From the NCBI RefSeq assembly GCF_023016065.1, contig NZ_JALKAQ010000015.1, forward strand, positions 1 through 64,000: 64,000 bases of DNA, in the 5' to 3' direction. Below the pieces are notes generated by a model that was not told the DNA's origin, ran no database searches, and was given only the letters and a program-made list of their open reading frames with translations. Position 1 is the first letter of the stretch, and each line of letters starts with the position of its first letter. The DNA comes from Marinobacter sp. S0848L (lineage in GTDB: Bacteria; Pseudomonadota; Gammaproteobacteria; Pseudomonadales; Oleiphilaceae). Below are positions 40,496-50,088 of the stretch, one piece after another. Both the position numbers and the translations under genes were made by a program.

Positions 40496-43333
40496 TCAAG
40501 GGGCCACAGGCTGACGCTCACGCAGTTGGCTCAGAATTGCCTGCTCATTGGATTCTCCTTTTGCCGTCAGCACCTTAAACGCTCGCTGCCGTTCAATCAT
40601 CGCTTTTTCAAAGGTGTTGACCAGCTCATCCAGAGAAACCTCCCGAATCGCGGCCGCCAGTTTTTCGCGGCTATTGAATTCGTTGTTTTCCCGATCAATC
40701 TCTCGCCAGTAGCGGCCAGATACATCGCCAAGCTGCCGGTCGCGGGCCATCATTTTGCTGACCACGGCTTGTTTTTCACGGCTCAGTTGCTCGGGCGACA
40801 GCTTGGCGAGCCTGGCTTTAAAGCGTTTAGCAAACTCGTTTACCGCGCCGTCGATCTCAGCGCCACTGGCTTCGGGGGATTGGACAACCAGCCCCAGAGC
40901 CGGGGTTTCCAGAATCTCGAACGCAGTGGCGTACACAATGTAGCCGAGCTGTTTGGTGGTTCTTATTTCTTCATAGAACGGGCTGCTGATGATCTGGGCC
41001 AACAGCCGGTAGCGAGCGCGTTCTTCGTACGATCGGTCTTTGCCTTGCAAGTACAAGGTATAGCCTGTGTCGGGGTGCTCTACGTTGAGAACCGCTTCGG
41101 TTTCGCCCGACGGCAACTGTCTGACCCGGGAGCGTGCTACATCTACGTGTTCACTGTTTCGAAGCACAACCGCGTGTACCTGTTTGGCCAGGTTCAGGGC
41201 TGTTGCTTCGGTCAGGTTGCCGTGTGCCAGCATCACCGGGTCCATGGATTTGGTGAACTCTGAACCAAACTGCATCAGCTCATTAAAGGTGACAGCTTTA
41301 GCGGCCTCGAGTTTTTCGCTTACGGGATAAGTCCCGTTCAGCAAGGCCGTTTGTACAAACTCGGAGGTTTGCTGAACCGGGCGGTTTTTCGATTTGTTCT
41401 CAAGTCCATCAATCAACCGCTGGCGGGCAATGCGATAACGCTGCTCGGTGATCATCGGGTCGGCAAATTCCAACATAATCCGATTGAGTAATTCGTGGAG
41501 TTTGTCGTTGTATCCGCCTACCCGAATGGTCACGCCGCGCAGGTGAGGGTATACGCTGTAATTAAGGCCAGCGAGCTGCGCGGAATAAGCCCAGGCATTG
41601 AGGTTGGTTTTGATGGCATCAACCAGCAATTGCGTCAGCACCGTGTTGCGGGCAGAAGCGCGGGCAATGGGGCTACGCAGGCTGATGAACACGTTGGCTT
41701 TCGGGCTGTTGAAACGGGTGTCCCGGGCGTACCACACCTGCAGGCCGTCAGAGCCACGAAGCTGAGTAGGGTGGGGCATGCTGTTGCCGGTCACCATGTC
41801 CAGGTTTTCGGGTACCAGTGGGTTGGCGGGTGGCAACGCCAACTGGTCTGCCAACGTTGGGTTCGCTGCTGCCGGTATTTGCAAAGCCTCCTGCTTCCAA
41901 GGGGTTTCATACCATTGGGTCAGTTCAGGGTTGTTCAGGTTTAGATCCGGCGCAGATACCATGACGGCGAGATTGTCGGGTGTCAGTCGCTCCAGAATCG
42001 TCTGGTATTGCTCAGGTGCATAGCGCTCCATTAGGTAGGGGGCGCTCAGAATATCTTTGGCGGGATAGTCGCGGAGCAGGCTGGATAAACGCATGGCCTC
42101 GCGTACCGGTTCGCTTCGTTCGTGAAAGCGGAAATCGATAAGCGCCAGTTGCTTCATCTCTTCAAAACGCTCTTGGCTGATGCCATTTGCTTTGATCAAG
42201 TCGATGTAGCGGAACACCAGAGCCAGAATGTCATCTTGCTGTTTAAGACCTTCACGGGTAAGCGACATGCTGATGTTAAACGTTGCGTGAGTACCGGTGT
42301 CCATGCCCAACCCGGCGGAAAGGGTTTCGACCAGGCCGGCGCGTTTGAGGGCATCGAACAGGCTGCCAGGGCCTTCGTGGCCTAACAGGTTGGCCACGTA
42401 CGAGGCAGGTTTTGTGGCGTAGTTGGCCCGTTGTGACGGGATCGGGAAGGCGAGGGACAAGCTCCGGCTGTCTTTGAGGGTTTCAGCCAGAATGCGTTTC
42501 GGCAACTGTTCGGGGCTGTGAAGAGGCTCAGGGTGTTCGATCACTTCCAGCTTGCGGTTGGCGATGGCGTTGAAGCGCTGCGTCACCATGCGTTCAAGTT
42601 CGTCCAGAGACTGTGGCCCGTATACGGCCAGAGACATTACGTTGGCCGAATAGTTTTCTTCCCAAAACCGGATTAGGTCAGGGCGCAGCGGATTGGCGTC
42701 GGTATTCTCGAGTGTGGTCAGGTTGCCCACAGAAAATTTGCTGAAGGCGTGATGCGGATTGCCGGCAGCTTTTCTGACCGACAGCAGGCGTCGCCCGTCT
42801 TCTTTTAGTTTGGCGCTGAATTCGGAATGAACAGCGTTCCGTTCACGGTCTACCAGTTCGGGCGTGAACAGAGGGTGAGAAAACTGCTGGGCAAAACGAT
42901 CCAGTGCGGCTTCCAGAAACTCGCTTTCAACATCGAAAAAGTAGTTGGTGTTTTCGAACGCGGTGAACGCATTGTGGCTACCGCCGTGGCTGCGAATAAA
43001 TTGCTGATATTCGCCCGCATCAGGATACTTTTCTGTGCCCAGGAAAAGCATGTGCTCGAGGAAATGGGCCATGCCTTCACGGTCGCTGGGGTCGTTTCCG
43101 CTTCCGACCGCTACGTTAAGAGAGGCGGCGGCTTTGTCCGCCTCGGCATCCGACACCAAGATGACGCGCAGGCCGTTCTTCAATTCCAGATATCGATAGC
43201 TATTGGGATCATTGGGGCTTTTGCGGGGCTCGGTTTCCGCATAGGCGGGCGCACCGGGCAGTAAACTGGCCAGTAAAAGCAACAATGGGGGCAAGCGATA
43301 CAAACGTCGGAACAGGGGGCGTTTAACGGTCAT
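40496..43333 (-). CDS. M16 family zinc protease, pitrilysin-like
   Basis: The 945-residue protein has a signal peptide (basic start, PPLLLLLASLL core, cleavage after AYA near residue 32) and the inverted zinc motif HFLEH (90-94) with a downstream ERNAVHSEF segment supplying the third ligand. Two to four M16 half-domains follow, giving the size of E. coli pitrilysin (PtrA, about 960). It would degrade small peptides in the periplasm. Only the N-terminal half carries the active site, as usual in this family. Confidence 0.92.
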   Translation of the reverse strand: MTVKRPLFRRLYRLPPLLLLLASLLPGAPAYAETEPRKSPNDPNSYRYLELKNGLRVILVSDAEADKAAASLNVAVGSGNDPSDREGMAHFLEHMLFLGTEKYPDAGEYQQFIRSHGGSHNAFTAFENTNYFFDVESEFLEAALDRFAQQFSHPLFTPELVDRERNAVHSEFSAKLKEDGRRLLSVRKAAGNPHHAFSKFSVGNLTTLENTDANPLRPDLIRFWEENYSANVMSLAVYGPQSLDELERMVTQRFNAIANRKLEVIEHPEPLHSPEQLPKRILAETLKDSRSLSLAFPIPSQRANYATKPASYVANLLGHEGPGSLFDALKRAGLVETLSAGLGMDTGTHATFNISMSLTREGLKQQDDILALVFRYIDLIKANGISQERFEEMKQLALIDFRFHERSEPVREAMRLSSLLRDYPAKDILSAPYLMERYAPEQYQTILERLTPDNLAVMVSAPDLNLNNPELTQWYETPWKQEALQIPAAANPTLADQLALPPANPLVPENLDMVTGNSMPHPTQLRGSDGLQVWYARDTRFNSPKANVFISLRSPIARASARNTVLTQLLVDAIKTNLNAWAYSAQLAGLNYSVYPHLRGVTIRVGGYNDKLHELLNRIMLEFADPMITEQRYRIARQRLIDGLENKSKNRPVQQTSEFVQTALLNGTYPVSEKLEAAKAVTFNELMQFGSEFTKSMDPVMLAHGNLTEATALNLAKQVHAVVLRNSEHVDVARSRVRQLPSGETEAVLNVEHPDTGYTLYLQGKDRSYEERARYRLLAQIISSPFYEEIRTTKQLGYIVYATAFEILETPALGLVVQSPEASGAEIDGAVNEFAKRFKARLAKLSPEQLSREKQAVVSKMMARDRQLGDVSGRYWREIDRENNEFNSREKLAAAIREVSLDELVNTFEKAMIERQRAFKVLTAKGESNEQAILSQLRERQPVAP

Positions 43334-43368
43334 GAGGCCTCATCGAATCGGTGTTCGGTTGTTAGGAC

Positions 43369-43668
43369 TTAGTGAACTTGGCCGGCGCTACTACTGTCGG
43401 GCTTTTGGGACAGGGTTTTCTTGGCCAGGTCCGCCGCTTGGTCTGCATCCAGTTCTCCGGAAGCAATGCGCTCGAGCACGGTCGCCATGATGGCAACAGA
43501 CTGGCGGTAGTCCGCGAATTCTTTCTGGAACGCTTTATCGATCGCCTTATAAACCGCTTCTATTTTTTCTTCTCTTGAACCTTTGTCGGCAGCGGTATCG
43601 TTGATTGCCTTCAAGCAGGCACGGGCAATGGCGATGTAACGTTCGGTATTAGGGTTGTCTTTCGGCAT
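43369..43668 (-). CDS. Small helical protein of unknown function
   Basis: The 99-residue protein is predicted to be almost fully helical, rich in Ala, Asp, Glu and Lys, without signal peptide or membrane segment. It begins MPKDNPNTERYIAIARACLKAIND and ends with a flexible Ser/Ala tail. I do not recognise a family. It lies 35 bp upstream of the M16 protease gene on the same strand and could be co-transcribed with it. Confidence 0.7.
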   Translation of the reverse strand: MPKDNPNTERYIAIARACLKAINDTAADKGSREEKIEAVYKAIDKAFQKEFADYRQSVAIMATVLERIASGELDADQAADLAKKTLSQKPDSSSAGQVH

Positions 43669-43879
43669 GGCTGCTTTGATAAACCTTGGAATGAATGGGT
43701 GACTGTTAGAGACGCCGAAAGGCGCCGGAAGTTCCCGATTATCGCATTGCCGGCGGTTGGTTGCATTGCTCCCTCGTAATTTACGGAATTTGGGCCATCA
43801 GCGTTGAATTCCTGTGCTAGTCTCAAAACGAGTATGTCGGATAATTAGTCATGATTTCTCTCGGTTTTTTGGTGCAACT

Positions 43880-43927
43880 AGAGTAAAAGCTCTATCAAAA
43901 ACAATGGGTTAAAGAGCAAAAGCTCTA
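43880..43927 (+). promoter_or_regulatory. Two 15-bp operator-like repeats upstream of the acyl-CoA reductase
   Basis: AGAGTAAAAGCTCTA (43880-43894) and AGAGCAAAAGCTCTA (43913-43927) differ at one base. Each is an inverted repeat (AGAGC/GCTCT). They start 33 bp apart, three helical turns, and would lie on the same face of the DNA just upstream of the proposed promoter. The layout suggests cooperative binding by a dimeric regulator, perhaps an activator from position. Confidence 0.7.
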
Positions 43928-43936
43928 ATAAAGTTC

Positions 43937-43965
43937 GATACATGTAAGCTGCAATTAAGTAGAAT
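43937..43965 (+). promoter_or_regulatory. Putative promoter of the acyl-CoA reductase gene
   Basis: A good -10 box TAGAAT (43960-43965) is preceded at 17 bp by a poor -35 box GATACA (43937-43942). A weak -35 fits dependence on an activator bound at the two repeats just upstream. Confidence 0.5.
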
Positions 43966-43984
43966 GCGTGCGTTCCATAACCGG

Positions 43985-44004
43985 ACTACGACTTTTGTCG
44001 TAGT
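43985..44004 (+). promoter_or_regulatory. 5'-UTR hairpin of the acyl-CoA reductase gene
   Basis: ACTACGAC, four T, then GTCGTAGT form a perfect 8-bp stem with a TTTT loop. It lies between the proposed start of transcription and the start codon at 44057. It may stabilise the message or serve as an operator. It is not followed by a T run, so it is not a simple terminator. The remaining part of the 388-bp gap 43669-44056 shows nothing else. Confidence 0.55.
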
Positions 44005-44056
44005 GGTGTGGTGTGACATATGACAATAAATAAGTAACACGTAGGACGGATCTTCT

Positions 44057-46042
44057 ATGAATTATTTCCTTACAGGTGGCACCGGTTTCATCGGTCGTTT
44101 TTTGGTAGAAAAGCTGTTGGCCCGTGGCGGAACGGTGCACGTTCTGGTGAGGGAACAATCCCAGGGCAAGTTGGATGATCTGCGCGAGCGTCTGGGTGTA
44201 GACGACAGCCGAATTAAAGCGGTTATTGGCGATTTGACCAGCACCCGGTTAGGTATTGATGGCGCTGCTATGGACGCTTTGGAAGGAAAGATTGACCACT
44301 TCTTCCACCTGGCCGCCGTGTATGACATGGGCGCAGACGAAGAAGCTCAGGCTGCCACCAACATTGAAGGCACCCGTGCCGCTGTTCAAGCCGCCGAAGC
44401 GATGGGGGCCAAGCGCTTCCACCATGTATCTTCTATCGCCGCTGCGGGTCTTTTCAAAGGCACTTTCCGTGAAGATATGTTCGAAGAAGCGGAAAAGCTC
44501 GACCACCCCTACCTGCGCACCAAACACGAATCCGAGAAGGTGGTGCGTGAAGAGTGCAAGGTGCCGTTCCGCATCTACCGCCCGGGTATGGTGATCGGCC
44601 ATTCCCAAACCGGTGAGATGGATAAGATTGACGGCCCCTACTACTTTTTCAAGATGATCCAGAAGATCCGTCATGCCTTGCCACAGTGGGTGCCGACCAT
44701 TGGCTTGGAAGGTGGCCGACTTAACATTGTCCCGGTCGACTTCGTGGTCAATGCCATGGATCACATCGCGCATCTGGACGGTGAAGATGGCAACTGTTTC
44801 CACCTGGTGGATTCGGACCCTTATAAAGTGGGTGAGGTTCTTAACATCTTCTCCGAGGCGGGCCATGCGCCTCGTATGGGGATGCGCATCGACTCCCGTA
44901 TGTTTGGATTTATCCCGCCGTTTATTCGCCAGAGCGTGAAAAATCTGCCGCCGGTCAAACGCATCACAGGTGCACTCCTGGATGATTTGGGCATTCCGGC
45001 TTCTGTGATGTCCTTTGTGAATTACCCGACCCGTTTCGACACCCGCGAGCTGGAGCGCGTGCTGAAAGGCACCGATATCGAAGTTCCGCGCCTGCCCAGC
45101 TACGCCGCTGTGATTTGGGATTTCTGGGAGCGTAACCTCGATCCGGACCTGTTCAAAGATCGCACCCTGAAGGGCACGGTTGAGGGCAAGGTTTGTGTGG
45201 TGACCGGTGCAACTTCCGGTATCGGTCTGGCGACCGCCGAGAAGCTGGCAGAAGCCGGCGCAATTCTGGTGATTGGCGCCCGCACCAAAGAAACATTGGA
45301 TGAAGTAGCGGCGCAGCTCGAAGCGAATGGCGGCAACGTTCACGCGTACCAGTGTGACTTCTCCGATATGGAAGATTGTGACCGTTTCGTGAAGACGGTT
45401 CTCGACAACCACGGGCATGTGGACGTACTGGTCAACAACGCCGGCCGCTCCATTCGCCGTTCCTTGTCTCTGGCGTTCGACCGTTTCCACGATTTCGAGC
45501 GTACCATGCAGCTGAACTACTTCGGTTCTGTGCGTTTGATCATGGGCTTTGCACCCGCCATGTTGGAACGTCGTGGAGGTCACGTGGTGAACATTTCATC
45601 CATCGGTGTGCTGACGAACGCGCCTCGCTTCTCGGCGTACGTGGCCTCCAAATCGGCTTTGGATGCTTTCAGTCGATGTGCCGCTGCAGAATGGTCGGAT
45701 CGCAACGTGACCTTTACCACCATCAACATGCCGTTGGTGAAAACACCCATGATTGCACCGACTAAAATCTACGATTCGGTACCAACACTGACGCCGGAAG
45801 AAGCCGCAGACATGGTGGCCGATGCCATTGTGCACCGTCCGAAGCGAATTGCGACGCGTTTGGGTGTGTTTGCATCGGTACTGCACTCGCTGGCACCGAA
45901 GGTGGGTGAAATCGTGATGAATACCGGTTATCGGATGTTCCCGGATTCAGCTTCGGCGGCGGGCACCAAGACAACCGAAAAGCCGAAAGTGTCTACCGAG
46001 CAGGTGGCGTTCGCGGCGATTATGCGCGGTATTCACTGGTAA
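44057..46042 (+). CDS. Fatty acyl-CoA reductase, two-domain (alcohol-forming)
   Basis: The 661-residue protein fuses two Rossmann enzymes. Residues 1-370 form an extended SDR reductase with TGGTGFIG (7-14) and Tyr152/Lys156. Residues 375-661 form a classical SDR with TGATSGIG (383-390) and Tyr528/Lys532. This is the Marinobacter enzyme that reduces fatty acyl-CoA or acyl-ACP through the aldehyde to the fatty alcohol with NADPH, the committed step to wax esters; the sequence agrees closely with the M. aquaeolei protein as I recall it. It is monocistronic, with repeats and a hairpin upstream and a strong terminator downstream. Confidence 0.96.
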   Translation: MNYFLTGGTGFIGRFLVEKLLARGGTVHVLVREQSQGKLDDLRERLGVDDSRIKAVIGDLTSTRLGIDGAAMDALEGKIDHFFHLAAVYDMGADEEAQAATNIEGTRAAVQAAEAMGAKRFHHVSSIAAAGLFKGTFREDMFEEAEKLDHPYLRTKHESEKVVREECKVPFRIYRPGMVIGHSQTGEMDKIDGPYYFFKMIQKIRHALPQWVPTIGLEGGRLNIVPVDFVVNAMDHIAHLDGEDGNCFHLVDSDPYKVGEVLNIFSEAGHAPRMGMRIDSRMFGFIPPFIRQSVKNLPPVKRITGALLDDLGIPASVMSFVNYPTRFDTRELERVLKGTDIEVPRLPSYAAVIWDFWERNLDPDLFKDRTLKGTVEGKVCVVTGATSGIGLATAEKLAEAGAILVIGARTKETLDEVAAQLEANGGNVHAYQCDFSDMEDCDRFVKTVLDNHGHVDVLVNNAGRSIRRSLSLAFDRFHDFERTMQLNYFGSVRLIMGFAPAMLERRGGHVVNISSIGVLTNAPRFSAYVASKSALDAFSRCAAAEWSDRNVTFTTINMPLVKTPMIAPTKIYDSVPTLTPEEAADMVADAIVHRPKRIATRLGVFASVLHSLAPKVGEIVMNTGYRMFPDSASAAGTKTTEKPKVSTEQVAFAAIMRGIHW

Positions 46043-46060
46043 GGTGAGTTGCAGTGCAAC

Positions 46061-46088
46061 AAAAAACCCGCCTTGTTGCGGGTTTTTT
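46061..46088. terminator. Bidirectional terminator between acyl-CoA reductase and rnt
   Basis: CCCGC and GCGGG flank a six-base loop and are framed by AAAAAA and TTTTTT, giving a terminator that works on both strands. It serves the reductase gene (plus) and rnt (minus), which converge here. Confidence 0.93.
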
Positions 46089-46115
46089 GTTGGCTTTAAA
46101 AAATGTCATTCAAGA

Positions 46116-46772
46116 TTATTCGTCGTTACTCGGCACCGGCGGTGGCGGAAAACCTCCCAGCTCTTGCCAGCGGTTCACAATGCCGCAAAACAGGTCTGCG
46201 GTTTTCTCGGCATCGTAAGCGGCGGAGTGTGCCTCTTTGTTATCAAAGGGAATTCCGGCCAGTTTACACGCTTGCGCCAGCACGGTATGGCCATAGGCCA
46301 GCCCGGCGAGTGTGGCGGTATCAAACGTTGAAAACGGGTGGAACGGGTTGCGTTTGATGTCCGCGCGCATGGCGGCGGCAAACACAAAATTGTGATCGAA
46401 GGTGGCGTTATGGCCCACCAGCACGGCGCGTTTGCAGTCGAATGCTTTAACCGCTTTGCGGATAGGCGAGAAGATCTCACTCATGCCTTCACGCTCCGGA
46501 ACCGCCTCGCGCTCCGGGTCCCACGGGTCAATGCCAGTGAAGTCCAGGGCCGATTGCTCGAGGTTTGCGCCTTCGAATGGGTCAATTTGCTGAAGGTGGG
46601 TTTCGCCACGGTGTAGTTTGCCGTCTTCATCCATGGTCAGCATGACCGCTGCGATTTCCAGCAAAGCGTCTCTTTCCGGGTTGAAGCCGGCAGTTTCGAC
46701 ATCCACCACGACGGGCAGAAAGCCTCGGAAACGCTGGGACATAGGGTGAAGCGGTTTGTTTTCGTCAGACAC
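46116..46772 (-). CDS. rnt: Ribonuclease T
   Basis: The 218-residue protein is a DEDDh 3'-5' exoribonuclease: [10 protein letters not shown] gives the first Asp and Glu, [10 protein letters not shown] the second Asp, and [10 protein letters not shown] the final His and Asp. RNase T trims tRNA and other stable RNA ends. I start it at GTG 46772, because GGAG lies 5 bp upstream and MSDEN-like starts are typical; ATG 46742 lacks a ribosome site. It follows pyrC by 37 bp on the same strand, so the two are probably co-transcribed. Confidence 0.92.
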   Translation of the reverse strand: MSDENKPLHPMSQRFRGFLPVVVDVETAGFNPERDALLEIAAVMLTMDEDGKLHRGETHLQQIDPFEGANLEQSALDFTGIDPWDPEREAVPEREGMSEIFSPIRKAVKAFDCKRAVLVGHNATFDHNFVFAAAMRADIKRNPFHPFSTFDTATLAGLAYGHTVLAQACKLAGIPFDNKEAHSAAYDAEKTADLFCGIVNRWQELGGFPPPPVPSNDE

Positions 46773-46809
46773 GCGAACTCCAATGTTCGTGTTGTAAATT
46801 AAAAGATGA

Positions 46810-47841
46810 TCAAGCCATACGCCAGTGAACGGTTTCACCGGCTTTGAGCGGCACGATGGTTCCGTCTGCCAGCGGCAGGTGCTCGGGCATAGTCCAAAGC
46901 TCGCGCACTAAGGTTATGGTGTCCGTATTTCTCGGCAAGCCATAGAAGTCGGCACCGTTGAAGCTGGCAAAGGCTTCCAGTTTGTCCAGAATGCCCAGTT
47001 CTTCAAAGATTTCTGCATACAAACCGATGGCGCCGTATGCGGAGTAGCAGCCGGCGCAACCGCACGCCGCTTCCTTCTTATCGCGGGCATGGGGCGCTGA
47101 ATCGGTACCCAGGAAGAATCTCGGATCGCCACTGGCCACCGCTTCCCGCAGGGCTTCCTGGTGCTTGTTGCGCTTGAGGATGGGCAAACAGTACAAGTGC
47201 GGGCGAATGCCGCCAACCAGCATGTGGTTGCGGTTATACATCAGGTGCTGCGGTGTGAGTGTTGCGGCCAGGTTGTCACCGGTATGGCGGCGCACAAACT
47301 CTGCAGAATCAGCGGTGGTGATGTGTTCCAGCACCACTTTCAGGGACGGGAAGGCTTCCAGTGTGGGGGCCAGTACCCGGTCCAGAAACACCTTTTCCCG
47401 ATCGAAAATGTCGATATCCGCATCGGTAACCTCGCCGTGTACCAGCAGCAACATGCCGCATTCGGCCATGGCTTCGAGTACGGGATAGATGTTTCGAATA
47501 TCCGTTACTCCGGAAGCGGAATTGGTGGTGGCGCCGGCGGGGTAGAGCTTCGCTGCAACTACGCCCGCAGCTTTGGCTTCGCGGATGGTTTCTGGCGTTG
47601 TGCTTTCGGTCAGGTAGAGCACCATCAAAGGCTCAAAATTTGTGCCGGTTGCAGCCTTTAGAATCCGCTCCCGATAGGCGGTAGCCGCTGCTGCATCGGT
47701 TACCGGTGGCACCAGGTTGGGCATGATAATGGCTCGGCCGAAACAAGCGGCGGTTGCCGGTACAACACTGTTTAATACCTCGCCATCTCGAACGTGCAAG
47801 TGCCAGTCGTCGGGGCGGGTGATGGTCAGTTGTTTGCTCAT
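46810..47841 (-). CDS. pyrC: Dihydroorotase
   Basis: The 343-residue enzyme begins with the zinc motif [10 protein letters not shown], has the carboxylated lysine region VAAKLYPAG, the histidines of LLVHGEV and LEHITT, and the catalytic aspartate in [13 protein letters not shown]. This is the short, class II form typical of E. coli PyrC, acting in the third step of pyrimidine synthesis. It heads a minus-strand pair with rnt. Confidence 0.96.
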   Translation of the reverse strand: MSKQLTITRPDDWHLHVRDGEVLNSVVPATAACFGRAIIMPNLVPPVTDAAAATAYRERILKAATGTNFEPLMVLYLTESTTPETIREAKAAGVVAAKLYPAGATTNSASGVTDIRNIYPVLEAMAECGMLLLVHGEVTDADIDIFDREKVFLDRVLAPTLEAFPSLKVVLEHITTADSAEFVRRHTGDNLAATLTPQHLMYNRNHMLVGGIRPHLYCLPILKRNKHQEALREAVASGDPRFFLGTDSAPHARDKKEAACGCAGCYSAYGAIGLYAEIFEELGILDKLEAFASFNGADFYGLPRNTDTITLVRELWTMPEHLPLADGTIVPLKAGETVHWRMA

Positions 47842-48003
47842 GAGATATTCGCCAGGCAGCTCTTAAAAATTTTGCGAATTATATCAGAAGGCCGCTTCGA
47901 ATGTTTTCGATCTGAATGTGTTTCTTGGGCTCAAGTATTGTTCAAAACGGCCGTTACTCAATAAGCAATTGAGTTAACGTGTGCTGGGGGTTGGGGCGCC
48001 TTT

Positions 48004-48930
48004 ATGATGAAATTTAAGCGCGGTTCTGCAAAAGAGGGCGTCGTAGCGATTGCGGGCGCGCTTCTGGTGTGGACGTTTACTTCCCCAACAGTGGCATCCA
48101 GTTATGGCGCGGGTATTGAGAATAGCCGTTGGTATCTTTCGGAATCGGTCTTTGAATGCTCGTTGGTGCAGGAAGTGCCGGGATTCGGGCGCGCGGTCTT
48201 CAGTCACCGGGCCGGAGAAGATCTTGCGTTCTACCTTGAGTCCACGGTCGCATTGATGAAGCCGGGGCGGGGGCAGCTTGTGGTGGAAGCGCCTGTTTGG
48301 CGGCCTGGCGTAGCACCAAAGCCGGTAGGCGCTGTTAAGGTTTCGGGTGACAAACGCGCCGTCAGCGTAGGGGCCAGAGAGGCGAGCATCATGGCTCAGG
48401 GGTTGCTGCAGGGTATGCAGCCAACACTGACGCGGACCTCCCGTTTTGACCAAGGCTCGGTGCGAGTATCCCTGTCAAATGTGAACTTTTCCGAGCCCTA
48501 TTCGGGATACCAGCAATGTGTTTCGGGTTTGTTGCCGGTGAATTATGACCAGATTCGCCGCTCCCGAGTGCCTTTCGCCAGTGGTGGTTCAGAACTCTCC
48601 GTAGCAGACAAAACGCTGCTGGATAACATCGTGAGCTACGTGATGGCAGATTCCACTGTCGAGCGTATTTTGGTTGATGGTCACTCGGACAGTGTGGGTA
48701 GCAGAATAGACAACCGCGCCCTTTCAGAAGAACGTGCGAATAGGGTTGCGGAATATTTGAAAGCCCAGGGTCTTAATGAGGAACTGCTGATTGTCCGCAG
48801 CCACGGCGATCAATTTCCGGTGTCGCGCCGTCATCGGGAAAACCGCAGGGTCACGATTCGGTTGCAGAGGCAGGGCGAGCGCCCTGAATTTCAGCAGGCT
48901 AGCGGAAACGGAAGAGATTTCTCGGGCTGA
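48004..48930 (+). CDS. motY: MotY-like sodium-driven flagellar motor protein
   Basis: The 308-residue protein has a signal peptide (cleavage near PTVA-SS, residue 32), an N-terminal domain with SRWYLSESVFEC and CSLVQEVPGFGRAVF motifs typical of MotY, and a C-terminal OmpA-like domain (about 170-290) with VDGHSDSVGSRIDNRALSEERANRV for peptidoglycan binding. MotY forms the T ring around the polar flagellar motor with MotX. ATG 48007 is an equally good start one codon later. It is not in a flagellar operon. Confidence 0.9.
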   Translation: MMKFKRGSAKEGVVAIAGALLVWTFTSPTVASSYGAGIENSRWYLSESVFECSLVQEVPGFGRAVFSHRAGEDLAFYLESTVALMKPGRGQLVVEAPVWRPGVAPKPVGAVKVSGDKRAVSVGAREASIMAQGLLQGMQPTLTRTSRFDQGSVRVSLSNVNFSEPYSGYQQCVSGLLPVNYDQIRRSRVPFASGGSELSVADKTLLDNIVSYVMADSTVERILVDGHSDSVGSRIDNRALSEERANRVAEYLKAQGLNEELLIVRSHGDQFPVSRRHRENRRVTIRLQRQGERPEFQQASGNGRDFSG

Positions 48931-48942
48931 ATCGCTATTTAC

Positions 48943-49869
48943 TTAGTAGACCGCGTCCAATACCTCGAGGTGAGCGACCACGCTTTCCCCGAGGGCTCTC
49001 AGATGATAACCCCCTTCCAGTGTTGAGATGACCCGATCATTGGCATGATCACGGGCAACACTGACGATCATTTCAGTCAGCCAACGATAATCTTCTGTTT
49101 CCAGATTTGTTTCTGCCATCGGGTCGAGCCTGTGGCCGTCAAAGCCTGCGGATACCAGCACCAACTGCGGGCGGAAATTCTGAAGCTTTTTCAGCCAAGC
49201 CGATTCCACCCGTTTGCGGTACTCGGCGGAAGAGCAGTTTGCTTCGATCGGAGCATTGATGATGTTGTCGGGTTGTCGGTGCACGTGGCTGTGCGGGTAC
49301 AGTGGGTGCTGGAAACTTGAGCACATCATAATACGCTCGTCGCCGCTGACGATATCCACGGTTCCGTTCCCTTGGTGCACATCAAAGTCGATGATGGCGA
49401 CTCGTTCCAGTTGATGGAAATTGAGCGCTCTTAACGCGGCTAACGCAATATTGTTGTAGAAGCAAAAGCCCATGGATTTGGTGCGTTCGGCATGGTGTCC
49501 GGGAGGGCGTGCGCAAACAAACGCATTGGTAACCTGACTGCTCATAACCATATCAACGGCCTGAATGTTCCCACCGGCGGCCAAACGGGCGGCGCGCAAG
49601 GTGTCGGGCATCAGTGAGGTGTCCGGATCGGTAAACACCCGGCCCCGTGTGGGTGCCATCAGGTCGAGTTGCTGCAAGTAAGGCTCGGGGTGGACCATCA
49701 GCAATTGATCACGGGTAATTTCCTCGGGCCGCACCCAATCGAGGTTTTGCTGCAGGTCGGTGTCAGCAATGTGCGCCAGAATGCTTGAAATACGTTCCGG
49801 GCTTTCCGGATGTTCCGGGCCCATGTTGTGTTTCAGGCAATCATCGTGAGAAAAGAATGCGGTGGTCAT
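48943..49869 (-). CDS. Histone deacetylase family protein
   Basis: The 308-residue protein has the complete HDAC-fold active site: RPPGHHAER (tandem His), DFDVHQGNG (zinc Asp and His), and GFDGH (second zinc Asp), with a C-terminal LEGGY. Bacterial members deacetylate polyamines, acetoin-related compounds or proteins. It starts 220 bp from a divergently read protein acetyltransferase of the Pat/PatZ type, so the pair may write and erase acetyl marks; this is inference. Confidence 0.93.
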   Translation of the reverse strand: MTTAFFSHDDCLKHNMGPEHPESPERISSILAHIADTDLQQNLDWVRPEEITRDQLLMVHPEPYLQQLDLMAPTRGRVFTDPDTSLMPDTLRAARLAAGGNIQAVDMVMSSQVTNAFVCARPPGHHAERTKSMGFCFYNNIALAALRALNFHQLERVAIIDFDVHQGNGTVDIVSGDERIMMCSSFQHPLYPHSHVHRQPDNIINAPIEANCSSAEYRKRVESAWLKKLQNFRPQLVLVSAGFDGHRLDPMAETNLETEDYRWLTEMIVSVARDHANDRVISTLEGGYHLRALGESVVAHLEVLDAVY

Positions 49870-49982
49870 GCTGAGAGTCTAAGCCTGAGTCCGGTTGCTA
49901 GTATCGTCATGTTAACAAGGATATTGGGGGGATGGGTGCTACTTTCGTCTAATAAAGGCGGGATGTCAGGCCGGATCGACGA

Positions 49983-50010
49983 TTTACATCAGCAAATACC
50001 GATCTAAGAT
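49983..50010 (+). promoter_or_regulatory. Putative promoter of the acetyltransferase gene
   Basis: TTTACA (49983-49988) and TAAGAT (50005-50010) with 16-bp spacing lie 79 bp before the TTG start of the acyl-CoA-synthetase/GNAT fusion. The rest of the 219-bp gap shows no gene. Confidence 0.4.
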
Positions 50011-50088
50011 AAGGTATACATTGATAAGTCACCTGTTTTGCTGAGATTCTTATCTACGTAGCCACCGCTTGGATCAGGGAGAGTTCTC

